The position numbers and the translations under genes were made by a program. Shown piece by piece: positions 12,371-24,869 of a stretch of DNA of 64,000 nucleotides. The DNA is from Raphanus sativus. Its lineage: Eukaryota > Streptophyta > Magnoliopsida > Brassicales > Brassicaceae. Position 1 is the first letter of the stretch; the number at the start of each line of letters is the position of its first letter. Below the pieces are notes generated by a model. It saw only the letters and a list, made by a program, of their open reading frames with translations, searched no databases and was not told the DNA's origin. Location: the NCBI RefSeq assembly GCF_000801105.2, contig NC_079516.1, forward strand, positions 19,939,043 to 20,003,042, in the 5' to 3' direction.

Positions 12371-14290
12371 ATGGGTTATTCTTCAACAAACGTACACTTT
12401 GACTATGATGGACATTATGTGAAATCTGGAGATGATTATGAATGGATTCTAAGTGATGGTTGTTTGTATGCTATATCCTTTAAGACATCATAATTGGATG
12501 AGATCACTTATCCATTTTTGAAGGAGAGGATATGCAAGAAGAAGACCGTAGATCCGTGTTCAAAGATGTTAGATCTGAGTTACATTCCACTGGTAATAGA
12601 ACCTAAGAGACAATCATATATTTTGGATGATGAAGATGTGTTTGCGTATCTGAAATCAGTGGACAAAGAGGGAAGAAGAAGTATTTTGCATGTACAGGTC
12701 ATCGAAGAAATGGAAATAGTTCTAGTAACAGAGCAATCAAAAGTTAAGAAAGAAAGCTCATATGGTGGGAACAATAGTGAGCTTGCGAGTGGATTACTCG
12801 AAGTTGAAGGTAATCCGGGTGCACTCACTCTATTTACTCATATTGAAGAAGCAGAACGATATCTAGCGGGGGCTGAACGGGTGGAGAATGTTGTTAATGG
12901 AGAAGCCGCTGAAGAGGGCATTAGTTTGGATAACATGGACAGCGTGGACAATGAGGGCGACGTGGATAACTCTATGGGTGTTCGTCCTATTTGCGACTAT
13001 GTTGTTCTGCCACGTGTTGCAAAAGAAATTACAGTAGTTACTGAGTGGGAAGATGGTTTAGATATTGAGTTGTTTCAAGAATATCGGAGTAAAGAAGCTG
13101 TGAAAGATATTATTGATAGAGAATCACAGCAGAACTCTTTTGGAATCATTATCGCCAACTCGGATAAGAGTCGATATGTGGTGAAATGTTAGGCAGCAAC
13201 TGAAGATTGTAAATGGGTTGTGAGAGCTACAAAGATAAAAGATTCTGAAGCATTCTCGATTAGAACATACATAAATATGCATTCATGCTCTTGTGCAATG
13301 TCAAGTAGTGGAATCAAAAAGAAACCTACACCAAGATGTGTTGTAGCTATAGTACATAATGATTATCCGGGACTATTTGAGACACCAGCTCCGAAAATCC
13401 TGGCCGGTCTGGTGCAAAGGACATTGGGTGTGGAAGTGTCGTATGTGACATGTTGAAGAGGAAAACAATAAGCTGTTGCGGATTTACGTGGTAGTCCGTG
13501 GAAGGATACAAAAAATTGTCTTCTTATTTGTATATGTTAGAGAAGGTGAACCCGCATACAAAAACAAGTTTGTTATTGGAAAAAAATAGGTTCAAATATC
13601 TATTTGGTGCATTGGGAGCTTTCATTGAAGGGTTTGAATACTTGAAATAATTGATCAATGTGGATACAACTTTTCCGAAGATTTTTGAAGATGGTTGTTT
13701 AATTATTGCCACGGCTCAGAATCCAAACCGCCACCATTATCCTATAGCTTTTAGTGTTGCTGATGGGATAAAAATGAAGGCTGGAATTGGTTTTTTACGA
13801 CGCTGAAAATTGTTTACCGGATTCGACGGAATTGTTGTTTGTTTCAGACAGAAATACAAGTCTGATAAAAGCTGTTGCTGAAGTGTATCCGATATCTAAA
13901 CATGGGTATTGTATCTGACATCTATCGCACAATGTGAAAGTTCATGTCAAACAGGGCATGGACTAGGTTACACAACAATTTAGGAAAGTTGCACAAGTTT
14001 AGTCATAGGCTAAGTTTCAACAACAATATCAAAAGTTTAGGGAAGGGTATCCGTGGTGTGCTAGATATCTTGATAAAAGTGTTGATGTCAAAAATTGGGC
14101 GAAGTGTCATTTCTCGGTGCAAGATACAACATAAACACCTCTAATTTTGTGGAGTCTTTGAATGCACTATTTGAAAAGGCACGAATGATGTATTTACTGC
14201 CTATGTTTGATACAGTCATTGACAAAATGGCTGAGTGATTCAACAGACATAGAAAAATGCAGCAGCCGGATCGTCATCTCAAAAATTTAT
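12371..14290 (+). pseudogene. MuDR/MULE transposase pseudogene
   Basis: The reading frame is broken by several stops and shifts but follows the Mutator transposase order. The MuDR N-terminal DNA-binding region reads FQEYRSKEAVKDIIDRESQQ…DKSRYVVKC (12494-13192), with the stop at 13190-13192 inside it. Then come CKWVVRATK and a Cys/His-like RTYINMHSCS stretch (13200-13456), and a MULE catalytic region beyond 13460. Remnants of the three DDE acidic positions are visible: D in INVDTTF, D in FVSDRNTS and E in NFVESLNALF. The last recognisable segment is MAEWFNRHRKMQQ near 14230-14265; the usual C-terminal SWIM zinc finger is not seen. This copy cannot make a working enzyme. Confidence 0.85.
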
Positions 14291-16968
14291 CATAATTTTG
14301 GATACTAAATGATGTTAGAATGGTTTTGACGTTTCTCTCTACTAAAACTTTGATGTAAACGTTGAAACAAACTTTCTCTTAATCTGTCTTCTTCATTTTT
14401 ACCGTGATGATGACATTATTTTGTAATATATTAACTACCAGAAAACTTTTTTATCGGTGACTACCAAAGTACTTATGCATTTTCTCTTATAATGACAATA
14501 TTATATTTGCATTTAAATATTGTGGAAAACTTATAGTAATTGGTTATAGAGCACAATGTCCTTTTGGGGATTTGTTTATATTTATGCTTTTCAGAGATCA
14601 ATTTATTGCTAATAGTATAACTTTATAAAATAAAGATTTAACATATATTTCCTTATTTCGGAAACAGTTTAAAGATAGTAATGGTATTTAAAATGCACAG
14701 TAGTAACATATAAGACTGGTGCTCTCTTTGAAAACAAGAAGAACGAATAAGAAAGAAACATATAAAAATAAAATAGCAGAAATAAAAAGAAATGCTTGTT
14801 CCTTTTCAAATTGAACAAGTAATGCTTTTGTGTCGTTGAAAAAAACAAGTAATGCTTTTGTTATATATTTCTCCGTAAAAAATGAATGAGAAAGAATTTT
14901 TTTTTTTGTGAATTTAAATATAACATACTGATGGATTTAAAACTCATTTGTCAGGTAGTTAGCTCCGATTGGTGACACGTTGATTTAGAGTTGAATTACA
15001 ATAATAGTTATAATTCGATATAACTCGCAGCAAAATTATGTGGTATAAACTGTAGATTTATGTAATGGGTTTTCAGTAAAAATATGAGTTATATTTTAAC
15101 AACTATTGACTGTTAACATTTTGATGTATAAGTCGTAGTATATATTATTCAGAAGAAAGTTATAAATATCAATAATAATATAATTTATCAATAATAGTAA
15201 CATTTATTATCATTTAAATAAAATTGATTAAATTTTTAATATATTATTATAATAAATTAAAATTAAAATTTAGGAAATATAATAATATACTTATGTATTT
15301 ATTCTAACAGAAGATACCTATGTATATTTACTTATAATTTTATTTACGTAAAAAATTTAGTTACCAAATATAATTTATAGCTCAAACTCAAACTTAATCA
15401 ATAGTAACTCATATCACCAATGAAACTAGAAATAAAATTGAAAACAATCTATGTTTATGAAACTTTATTACTGTGATCAACGTAACAAAAAAGTTAAATG
15501 ATTTCACACGATTTTTATCAAAAATATATTTGAAGAACAATTTTAATAAAATATATTAAAACAGAAAATTCTAAACATAATAAAGTATTTAAATTTTTAT
15601 TAATATTTTTTAATAGTATTAACATTAGACTACAATCTCTGCGGAAACTGATAAGAAAGATATGAAAAATATTCATTATACATTAATCAATTGGTATTAT
15701 ATAAGAATATTAATGAATAAATTGAAAACAATGAAATTCTGATACTTTCAAACAATAAGAAAAAAATATGTGAACTAATAAACCATCATACTTCCGGCAA
15801 ATAATTTATATTATGACCAGCTCAAGTAGAAAATATATCTAATATTATAAATTCTTATTTTAATTAAAAAATACTTAACAGTAGTTAAAAATCTATATTT
15901 ATTTCCTTTTCTTATATCTAAAAAAACCAATTTAATATTATTTCAATTTCATCAAAATAAATATGATTACAATAAAATTCTAAATATTATACTATCAAAT
16001 ATGTATTTAAATGGTTAAAATTATATTATTTCAAATACATATACATTTATGCACACAATAAGTATATAAAAATGGAAAAATGGTTATGAGCTATATAACC
16101 TATATGCGACTTCATGGATGCACATTTAGAAAAAAGTAATATATCTAAAACAAAAAAAGTATATGATTCACATGACAACATCCTTGAGGTGTTATGTTGC
16201 TTACACCACAAACATCCTTCTAATAGTAAAAAATGTTTCAGATTTGAAATCTAGCAAGATTTGGTAAGAATTTTGTCAACTAAACTCTTAGAATTAGACT
16301 ATAACAAACATACAAGAGATCGAAAGAAAAATAAATACAAATATCAATGATTCAAAAGTGATTTTGTACAACCGAGTACATGTGATAATATGTTAAAACC
16401 TCTTTAGAAATTGTTGGGTTTCAAATAAAACAAAACTTTTTAGCTATTAGATATATTTTGATGGTGTTAGCAACTTAACACATGATAGTTTTGAGATGTG
16501 GTCATGTAATCATATAGTTCATGTCGATGGTTTTGGAAATGTAGTGATGCATTATTCATGTAGCTGAGAATCATTTTTCATAAAATAGTCATACTTTATT
16601 TTTTAATTATTTTGTAATTGCAAAGCAAAATTATAAATTATGCATATGAAGTAATATTTTATGACATTTAAAATGAAAAACTAATAAAGATTATAGTAAA
16701 AATATTTATAACACTTTCGTAGTAACTAGAACCCATCGAAATAGTCTATATAATTATTTCAAATTGTTATTAATAAAAAATATATACTATTATCGATAGA
16801 GTTATACATTTACATATACAAACAAAAATGTAAAATATTAGCTATGTAAAGAATATAATTGTGTAAACACTTAAATAGACAAATAAGAAATCACACTTTG
16901 AATACTATTTCATATAAAAATGTTTATATTTTATTTTTAACATATTTAAATAAAACTTTATAGATTAT
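14291..16968. other. AT-rich intergenic DNA, no gene seen
   Basis: Low-complexity A/T-rich sequence with scattered homopolymers. No reading frame with protein-like composition, no RNA gene and no clear repeat boundary was found until the Helitron hairpin at 16976. Part of it may be the body of the Helitron that ends at 17006. Confidence 0.5.
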
Positions 16969-16975
16969 TAAAACA

Positions 16976-17006
16976 AACTCGCGCGTAGCGCGAGTTGAAA
17001 ACCTAG
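16976..17006 (+). mobile_element. Helitron 3' terminus
   Basis: A perfect hairpin (aactcgcgcg/tagcgcgagtt) is followed 7 bases later by ctag and then T, the canonical Helitron 3' end. I could not place the matching 5' TC end upstream. Confidence 0.7.
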
Positions 17007-17273
17007 TCTTAGTTAAAAATGTCATAAACCAAAAAAAATCTTATTATATAAAAAGAAAAATGTAAAAGACTTTTTAATGCTAATTTTCCTGTATTCAAAT
17101 CCTAATTAAGAAGTTCATAACCCAAATTTTTTTTTATATATAAAAACGATTTAAAAAGGTAAAAGTAAAAAAAAAAATAAAGATAACTATGAAAGAAATA
17201 AAAAAACAACTGTAAAGAAATATTAATTGCTAATTTTCCTTCTTTTTTTAAGTCAAAGACTTTTTAATGTTAA

Positions 17274-18226
17274 CTAGGTGTATTCCTGCACCATATGCAG
17301 TAATTTGTTTTTAAATCAAACATATATTTAAAATTAAATATTATTAAATATTATAGATTTTATTATTTATTACTAATATTTAATATATATTTGATATATA
17401 TTTAATATATATTAAATCAATTTTTATAACACTAATAAAATGATATAAAATTTTATAAATATAAAAAATTTAGCCTTAAACAATATTTATAAAAGTTGTT
17501 GATATATTAAAAATCAATAATCTTACGATTAGATATTTAACTTTTTTTTAAATTGTAGAATTTTTTGAAAGTTTTAACAATACAAATTATATAATTATAT
17601 AAAATAACAATTTCGAATTTGAAATGTTATATATATTTTTTTAAATCTAACTTATATTTAAAAATAAATTTTAATAAATATTATAGATTTACTATTTTCT
17701 TACTAATATTTAATATATATTTGATATATATTAAATCAATTTGTATAAAACTAATAAAATGATATAAAAGTGTATAATTATAAAACAATTAGTCTAAATA
17801 ATATTTATAAATTTTTGATATATAAGAAACTAATAATCTTACGTTTAGATATTTAAACTTTTTAAAAATTGTAGATTTTTTGAAAGTTTTAGTAATACAA
17901 ATTGTATAATTATACAAAACAAAAATAATATTTCGAAATTTGAAATGTTATATATGAATATATTTATTTTATAGATGATGTATGAGCTATTACCATATTT
18001 TTAAGAGAGTTTACTAAAAATAAATATCAATATTAAATATAATATATGAATTATTACCATATTCTAATAAATTTGTCAAAAATATAAATCAACATTAAAT
18101 AAAATTATCCATGTCATATTTTTTCGGAAGCCATGTCATCAATTTTAGTAGTCATGTCATATTTGTTTTGTGAAACTGATTTTAAAGAGGAAATGTGGCA
18201 AAATCACTTCGCAAATAATTAGGGGA
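17274..18226 (-). mobile_element. Non-autonomous Helitron on the minus strand
   Basis: The minus-strand 5' end at 18226 is tccccta followed by attatttgcgaag and a tgattttgccacat tract. The minus-strand 3' end at 17274 is the hairpin ctgcatatggtgcag, then gaatacacctag before T. The junctions fit the A|T insertion rule. The interior is AT-rich and contains a diverged tandem duplication of about 360-400 bp, with copies near 17310-17630 and 17640-17960. Confidence 0.8.
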
Positions 18227-18813
18227 TTTTACTTAATTCAAACCCTAGAAACAATTATTTTATAGCAATTTATTTGTTTCTAAGATTCTAAAGAGAAGAT
18301 AATTGTATAAGGTTATACAACAGTAATTTTTCTATTTCTAAAATCCTGATAAAAATGTAAAGGAGTATTTAATATTATTTTTTATTTTTTTGTTGTAAAT
18401 AAAAATGATATTTATAAAATATAACATTTTTCCTCTTAAAAAAATCTAGCAAAATAAAATTTTAAAAACTTATTTAATAAAACATTAGATTAGTACATAA
18501 GAAAATGTATAATGTTATCATTTATTTGATTGGCGTTATTCGACTTTCAATTTTATTATTTTTCATTCAATTTCTTATTTTGGGTTGGGTTCAATTCAAA
18601 AATTTAGGTATAATGTTTTTTTTTCTAATTCAAGTAGAAAGTTGATAACAATTTATCTATGTACCATTATTATAAAATACAAATTTTAATTTGAACTTAT
18701 GTATAAAAATTATTTTTAGTTATAAAATAAATCTCACATATGCAAATCAATCATAAAACTATTATAAATGATTATTATTTTATGTTTTCTATTAAATTAA
18801 ACATCAAACAAAA

Positions 18814-18842
18814 CCGTTGCAACGCAACGGGCTCATATCTAG
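18814..18842 (+). mobile_element. Helitron 3' terminus
   Basis: The hairpin ccgttgcaacgcaacgg is followed by gctcatatctag and a T. The corresponding 5' end is not identified; the body is presumably within 18230-18813. Confidence 0.65.
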
Positions 18843-19210
18843 TATATATATATAAATTCCTCTCATGTAACAAAAGGGAAAATCATTTTTGTCTATCTAT
18901 GATTCTAGTTACTACTTTCCCTATATAATATACTAGACGGCTATATTTTTAATTTCATTCTCATATTTTGTTCTTAAGCAGATTCACCATTTTATTGATA
19001 AACATGTTTACAGTTTAAATGAAAAAAATATATAACATAATCTGCTTATTGGCTTCAATAAGGTTTAAGTGAAAACAATATGTAATATAATTTTCTTTTA
19101 TTAATTTCGTTGAATAATCTTTACTAGTATATTTTTTAGAAGTTTAGGAAATTTTTTATATCTTGATATATGTATTTACATCCATAAAATAGCTGGGAAT
19201 ATATATTTAA

Positions 19211-19525
19211 CTAGGTGTTTTCCTGCACCATGTGCAGTTAAAAAAATTAAAATATTTTCTAACAGATAAATATAAATTATATTTATTTTTATTAATATTA
19301 TAAATTTTCTTTTTCTTATTAATATTTTAATTTAAATTGATTTAACTGAACATTAAAATTAAGATAAAAACAATTTTGTTTATTTTGAAATATATTTAAG
19401 AATGTGCATGTATATATTTAAAATTATAATCTTAGGTAGATTTTTCAATCTATTTATTTTAATTAAATATGTAAAATTGCATAATTGTCAAAAAATTAAA
19501 ATTAAACAATATTTATAAAATCTGT

Positions 19526-19566
<41 letters not shown>

Positions 19567-20514
19567 AAACTAATGATTTTACGATTTAATTTGATTTTAT
19601 GATTTAATTTTTATAATTTTCTAAAAATATGTATATATTTTTGAAATATTTTTAATTTAAATGATATTTCAAAATTTGAAATGCCAATTGAATATATTTA
19701 TTTTAATGATGATTTATGAGTTATTACCATATTTTTAAAAGTCCAAAAATATAAATCGACAATAAATGTAATACATGAGTTATTACCATATTTAAAAAGT
19801 TTACCAAAAATATAAATTAATATTAAATATAATTGTCCATATCATATTAATCTATAAGACATGTCATCAATTTTAGTAGCCATGTCATATTATTTTTGTG
19901 AAAATGATTGTAGAAGACATGTGGCAAAATCACTTCTCAAATATAGTCTAGGGGATAAAAATTTCATAATTTTCAAAAATTAAAATTAAAAAACATTTAT
20001 AAAATCTGTAGATATATAAGAAACTAATGATTTTACAATTTAATTTGATTTTATGATTTAATTTTTGTAATTTTCTAAAAATATTTATATATTTTGAAAT
20101 ATTTTTAATTTAAATGATATTTCGAAATTTGAAATGCCATAATTGAATATATTTATTTTAATGATGATTTATGAGTTATTACCATATTTTAAAAAAGTCC
20201 AAAAATATAAATCGAAAATAAATGTAATATATGAGTTATTACCATATTTTAAAAAGTTTACCAAAAATATAAATTAACATTAAGTATAATTGTCCATGTC
20301 ATATTAATCTATAAGACATGTCATCAATTTTATTAGTCATGTCATATTATTTTTGTGAGAATGATTGTAGAGAAGACATGTGGCAAAAATTGTTCATGTC
20401 ATATTAATCTATAAGACATGTCATCAATTTTAGTAGCCATGTCATATTATTTTTGTGAGAATGATTATAGAGAAGACATGTGGCAAAATCACTTCTCAAA
20501 TATAGTCTAGGGGA
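19211..20514 (-). mobile_element. Helitron with tandemly duplicated 5' part
   Basis: The minus-strand 3' end at 19211 has the hairpin ctgcacatggtgcag then gaaaacacctag and T. Minus-strand 5' ends (tcccctagactatatttgag) occur twice, at 19955 and 20514. The ~480-bp segment ending at 19955 is repeated in 19965-20514, and within that a ~100-bp piece (gtccatgtcatattaatc… to …gacatgtggcaaaa) is repeated again near 20290-20480. The family is related to the 17274-18226 element. It has no coding potential. Confidence 0.78.
19528..19564. repeat. (TA)n microsatellite
   Basis: About 17 TA units inside the Helitron body. It is absent from the second copy of this segment near 20010, so it expanded after the duplication or was lost from that copy. 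Confidence 0.8.
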
Positions 20515-20889
20515 TTTCGACAAACGTAACAATTATGAAATGCGTTTTCATTATTCATAGAGCAATAATTTGTATAATCTCCGGTTTTATTTGTACTGTT
20601 TATGAAACCGCACGTTTGAAACAAAGCTGTTATATATGAATGGTGGTCTAACGAACGCGGTTTGGAACCGCAATCATAATGTCACCATTCATAACCGTAG
20701 TCGATGTGAACAAGATCTAGATACAATTTTGACTTGACTAGACAGTGAACACATGTATTCCTTCAGTCAATTCCCATGATAAGAATTTTTTTTGCCGTTT
20801 TTTCGACGTTTTCTTCCCCCTATAAAATGACACTAAAGTATCCTTAAAGTCTTAAACCAACATTCTCAATTTTCCAACCAACAAGAAAA

Positions 20890-22391
20890 ATGGCAAACCA
20901 ACTTCAAGATTCCTCAACCACTTCCCAGAGCCCAGTCTCATAAGAGAAGAACAACTTGACGACGAAGCCGTGAGCTTGCAAGCAGATAGCCTCGTGACCA
21001 CAATGGCTTTACCCATGGTTCTTAAAGCGGCCTTGGAGCTTGGCGTTATCGAAACCATAACAGCCGTAGATGAAGGCGTATGGCTCTCGTCTTATGAGAT
21101 TGCCCTTCGTCTCCCGACCAAACCAACCAATCCAGAGGCACCGGTTTTGTTGGACCGGATGCTAATTTTAATAGCCAATCACTCGATCTTGAAGCACCGT
21201 TTGGTTGATACAGGAGAAAACGGAGAGACCAAGATGGTATATGCAGTTGGACCGATTTGCACATTTTTCTTCAACCGTGGAGACGGCTGGGGTTCTCTTG
21301 CGCCTCTCTTCATGATAAACCTAAGCGAAGTTTATTTCAAGACATGGTACATACTTCTTCATTATTCATGTAATAACTAAACTAGTTTAACAACAATGTT
21401 CTATAAATAACGCGTAGTCAAGTAACAATTGGTTTTTTTTTATGTTTTTTCATTCATAGGATGCATCTCAAAGATGTGATATTAGAAGGAAAGGATGCAT
21501 TCACCTGCGCACATGGCAAGAGTTTTTTTCGAATACACTTGTTCGAACCAACAATTCGGTGAGATGTTTAACGGGGCAATCTCAAAAGCTTCCAGGTTTA
21601 CCATGAATAAGGTTTTAGAAGTTTACCGAGGATTTGAAGACGTAAACACTTTGGTGGATGTGGGAGGAGGAAACGGAACTGCTATAAGTCTAGTGGTTTC
21701 TAAATATCCTCATATTAAGGGCATCAATCTCGATCTAGCCTGTGTTATAGCCGATGCTCCTCTTTATCCAGGTATAACACATAATTGATCAAATTAATAG
21801 ACAAATTTTAGTTTTGAAATGCTAGTTTTCGTAGCTCTTAAAAATATTACATTATTTTGCTCTATTCTAAAATCTTGTTACATATAGGAGTGGAGCATGT
21901 TTCAGGAGACATGTTTACAGAAATTCCAAAAGGAGATGCTATGTTTTTAAAAGTAAGTTCATATATATATATATATATATATATAACTTTTAGAAAACAT
22001 GTACTATTGTAATGGAACTCTTTATCGTTACCAAATATTTAAAGTCTGTTGTCCATCATGTATTAACAAGAGAAAAATTGATATGTTAATGACAGTGGAT
22101 ACTACATTGTTGGAATGACGAAGACTGTGTAAAGAACTAAAAAATTGTAGGAGAAGTCTCTCTGAAACAGGAAAAGTGATAATAGTCGACGTGCTTAAGC
22201 CGACACAACCAAATATCAACGACTTGTATTGGACCAATGCGTTCGCCAAGGACATGGTGATGTGTACGTTCTTATCGGGTGGTAGGGAGAGGTCTTTTCC
22301 CGAGTTCAAGACTCTGGCCTTCAATTCCGGTTTTCGTCGTTTTCAAATAGATTTTTTAGATTCGTATTATATTATCGAACTCCGCAAATAA
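20890..22391 (+). pseudogene. Plant O-methyltransferase (COMT/IGMT-like) pseudogene
   Basis: Four exon-like blocks (20890-21346, 21460-21771, 21888-21952, 22096-22391) keep GT-AG borders and encode a class-II plant S-adenosylmethionine O-methyltransferase. The dimerisation domain reads AVSLQADSLVTTMALPMVLKA, the SAM motif LVDVGGGNGTAISLV, the catalytic-histidine region WILHCWNDEDC, and the C-terminus FLDSYYIIELRK. Three frame breaks kill it. One lies in exon 1 between the ATG and about 20935 (stop at 20941). One lies in exon 2 near 21515-21525. One lies in exon 4 after DEDCVK near 22130. The closest families I recall are the indole glucosinolate and caffeic acid methyltransferases. I do not recall such a gene at this place in Arabidopsis, so it is probably a transposed copy. 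Confidence 0.88.
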
Positions 22392-23169
22392 ATTCATAAA
22401 TTTATAAAGAAAGTACTAGTACATGTGGGAACAAGGGGTGAAGACAAGTTTACAAAGAAGTACTAGTACACCCAAAAAAATAATTATATTTATAATTATG
22501 TTTTCTTTTTGCTAAAAGTTTATAATTATGTTCTTAAACCATTGAAACATGTTGGGTCGACAATCTATTTCCCCACAATAATTATCATATAGCATAAATT
22601 TTCACCAAACTATGACCTCGTTCTAAATCTCCACAAAATAAAAATTGTAGACTTATTTCTCTATTATAGTTTGAAATCTAATTATCCATAGATCAATGAT
22701 TTTAATTGGTTTACTTGTTTAGTCAGTTTGTTCTTAACCAAATAATTTTAAATTAACTAAACCAAATAAAAATCAATTATTAAATATAACTTTTTTAAAA
22801 AAAGTTATTATCTTTTCAGAAACATTTATTCTCATTCTTCATTATCATCAATAAATTATTAATTTTTGATGAAGTCTATGTAGTGAAGTCTTAAATTGTT
22901 CCTCGGTGGCTTGAGCTTTAGATAGCCATTTGTAGTGACATTGCCATGTGCCGCTCGGATTTGGTAATAGCGGAGATGGTGTCAACCATCGAATGAGAAT
23001 TCGAGTGAAGATAAACAATATTGACCTTCGCTACATTGATTTTGTATTGGTTTACTTTTTCTTATTTGTCTCAAAAGAAGGTTTGGGCGAATATCTTTTG
23101 ATGTATTAGATGATTTGATTTGAAAAAAAAAAGATATATGAAGAAAATGAATTTTTCATTAAAAAAATA

Positions 23170-23227
<58 letters not shown>

Positions 23228-23440
23228 ATTTAAATTATTTGGTTTAAAATAAATTGATTAAAAGAAGTAAACCAATTAAAATCATTGGTCTATATGGATA
23301 ATTAGGTTTTAACCTATCAAATCAGGACAAACAAATTTACAAACTATTTAACATGAGGTGGGGATCTAATGTTATACGATAAAAATAGATTGTTGATCGA
23401 TCCATACAACCCTATTTCATACATCTGATAATAATTCTTC
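22392..23440. other. Intergenic DNA with long (TA)n
   Basis: No gene is visible. Short inverted similarity exists between 22640-22780 (aaccaattaaaatc-type words) and 23230-23310 (ttaaaccaaataat-type words), flanking a (TA)n run at about 23170-23225. The region could be a decayed MITE with an expanded centre. Confidence 0.45.
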
Positions 23441-24556
23441 TCAAGTCAACAGAGAGGTTTGACCAGAAACTCTACAAAGCTTAAACTTGTAAACACTCGT
23501 ACCTCTAACCTCCTTCTCTAACCAGTACTTATCAACCAAATACAATCCATCATACACATACCGTTTCCCTTTCTTATCCAGCCTCTCTTCGCCACGTATC
23601 ACTCTCACTAAACTCCTCTTCCTCATGCTATTAGCCAAAGCCAAGTTCCCTTTAACCAGTCTCTGATCTTCAGTTTTCTTTTCCTTGCTCACCACGTTAC
23701 CTCCTTCACCTGTATAAACCACAACACCAGCACCAAACTTATCGCTGTAACCATACCCTTCTGAGGCAACGATGCTTGTTGCAAGCTTAACATCTCCGAT
23801 GCTCATGTAATCGATCCCGCACATGGTCTTGAAATGAAGCCCGACAAGACGGAGTTCGGTTTTGTACTGAAACTCGTCTCCAACGTTGATTCCAGGAACC
23901 AGACCGATTCTCTTCTCTGTGTTGACTAGTTTCCCCATCTTCTCTAATACATCTAGCGCTCTGATGTCTATCCTAGCTGTAGCATCGAATAAGTCTCCAC
24001 CGAGGCGCCTCGCTTGTTTATCTCGATCTAGCTGTTTGAACACGTCTTTGAAATGACGCAGGACCTCAAGCACTTGCTCACGAGGAGTGAGATCGTGTTG
24101 TTGATCAGAGCTTCTAATCTCTGCTTCTTGTTTGAAACAAGCTCCTTTAAGCTTTGGAGCTGCAGCAAGAACATGTTGATCAGAGCTTCTAAACGCTGCT
24201 TCTTGTTTCCCTCTAAGCTTTGGATCCGCAAAGCCACGATCATGGAGAGAGTTTCTGAACGCTGGCTCTTGTTTGAGACAGGTCCTCTCACGTTTGGGAG
24301 CAGCTGCAGCAACATCACAATCATGACGAACAGAGATGTTAAACCGTGCAGGGTCTTCTTGCTTGAGACAATTAGTTTCTTTTGGTTTAAGAGGTGCAAC
24401 GAGAACATGGTCATGACGATCGGAGTTTCTATAAGGCCTCGAATCTGGATGATCAGTAGTTCTTGGAATCTTGATGGAACTCTGAGAGTGAGTCCCACAG
24501 CCAAGTGGGTAATCTCGAACGGCGTAGACGATTGATCGCTTACGTGAAGCATCCAT
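23441..24556 (-). CDS. Stand-alone SRA/YDG-domain protein with N-terminal repeats
   Basis: 371 residues from one coding exon, start MDASRKRSIVYAVRDYPLGC. Residues 40-160 hold four to five imperfect repeats of about 22-30 residues with the pattern FRNSD…H…AAPKLK…CLKQEPA. Residues 160-215 are the conserved linker EVLRHFKDVFKQLDRDKQARR. Residues 225-365 are the SRA fold with GDEFQYKTEL, LVGLHFKTMCGIDY, ATSIVAS, VYTGEGGN, LVKGNLALANS and YVYDGLYLVDKYW. There is no SET, PHD or RING module. It is syntenic with Arabidopsis At5g47150/At5g47160 (from memory). The domain reads DNA methylation in SUVH and VIM proteins; here binding is inferred. A 5' UTR intron precedes the start codon. The 9038 gene and its relics look like derivatives of this locus. 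Confidence 0.9.
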   Translation of the reverse strand: MDASRKRSIVYAVRDYPLGCGTHSQSSIKIPRTTDHPDSRPYRNSDRHDHVLVAPLKPKETNCLKQEDPARFNISVRHDCDVAAAAPKRERTCLKQEPAFRNSLHDRGFADPKLRGKQEAAFRSSDQHVLAAAPKLKGACFKQEAEIRSSDQQHDLTPREQVLEVLRHFKDVFKQLDRDKQARRLGGDLFDATARIDIRALDVLEKMGKLVNTEKRIGLVPGINVGDEFQYKTELRLVGLHFKTMCGIDYMSIGDVKLATSIVASEGYGYSDKFGAGVVVYTGEGGNVVSKEKKTEDQRLVKGNLALANSMRKRSLVRVIRGEERLDKKGKRYVYDGLYLVDKYWLEKEVRGTSVYKFKLCRVSGQTSLLT

Positions 24557-24563
24557 CTTCTTC

Positions 24564-24771
24564 CTGTGAAAACATTACAAGTCGATTCCTTTACAAATCG
24601 ATTCAATAATCAGTTGGCTGATTTCGATTTCTACACATTTGAGGATTTTTACTCGATTTTTTTTCCGAAGCAGTGTGTGAGATAGATCATTGAGAATGAG
24701 AAGACTACATAATCTTTCTCTCTATCAAACTTTCACAATGATGAGCCCAGAGCTAAGGAGAAATGCATTAC
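24564..24771 (-). other. Predicted 5' UTR intron of SRA gene
   Basis: On the minus strand a donor (cgg|gtaatgc) at 24771 and an acceptor (ttttcacag|gaag) ending at 24564 bracket 208 bases just before the ATG at 24556. The upstream exon would lie around 24772-24870. Confidence 0.55.
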
Positions 24772-24869
24772 CCGATGATCAAGTAGAGTAACGACTGATC
24801 GATCTTCTTCTTCTTCTAGCTCGTCTGCGTTTTCTTTCTCCGGCTCCGACGAAGCTAACCGTCGACGGA

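Noticed and set aside
12494..13192. A 232-codon frame as an independent gene
   Set aside because: It is the N-terminal part of a Mutator transposase interrupted by stops; the rest follows in other frames.
23170..23225. (TA)n run as a regulatory element
   Set aside because: A simple microsatellite with no gene-proximal context; mentioned only in the regional description.
24028..24606. 192- and 160-codon frames overlapping the SRA gene
   Set aside because: Shadow frames of the repeat-rich N-terminal part of the SRA coding region.
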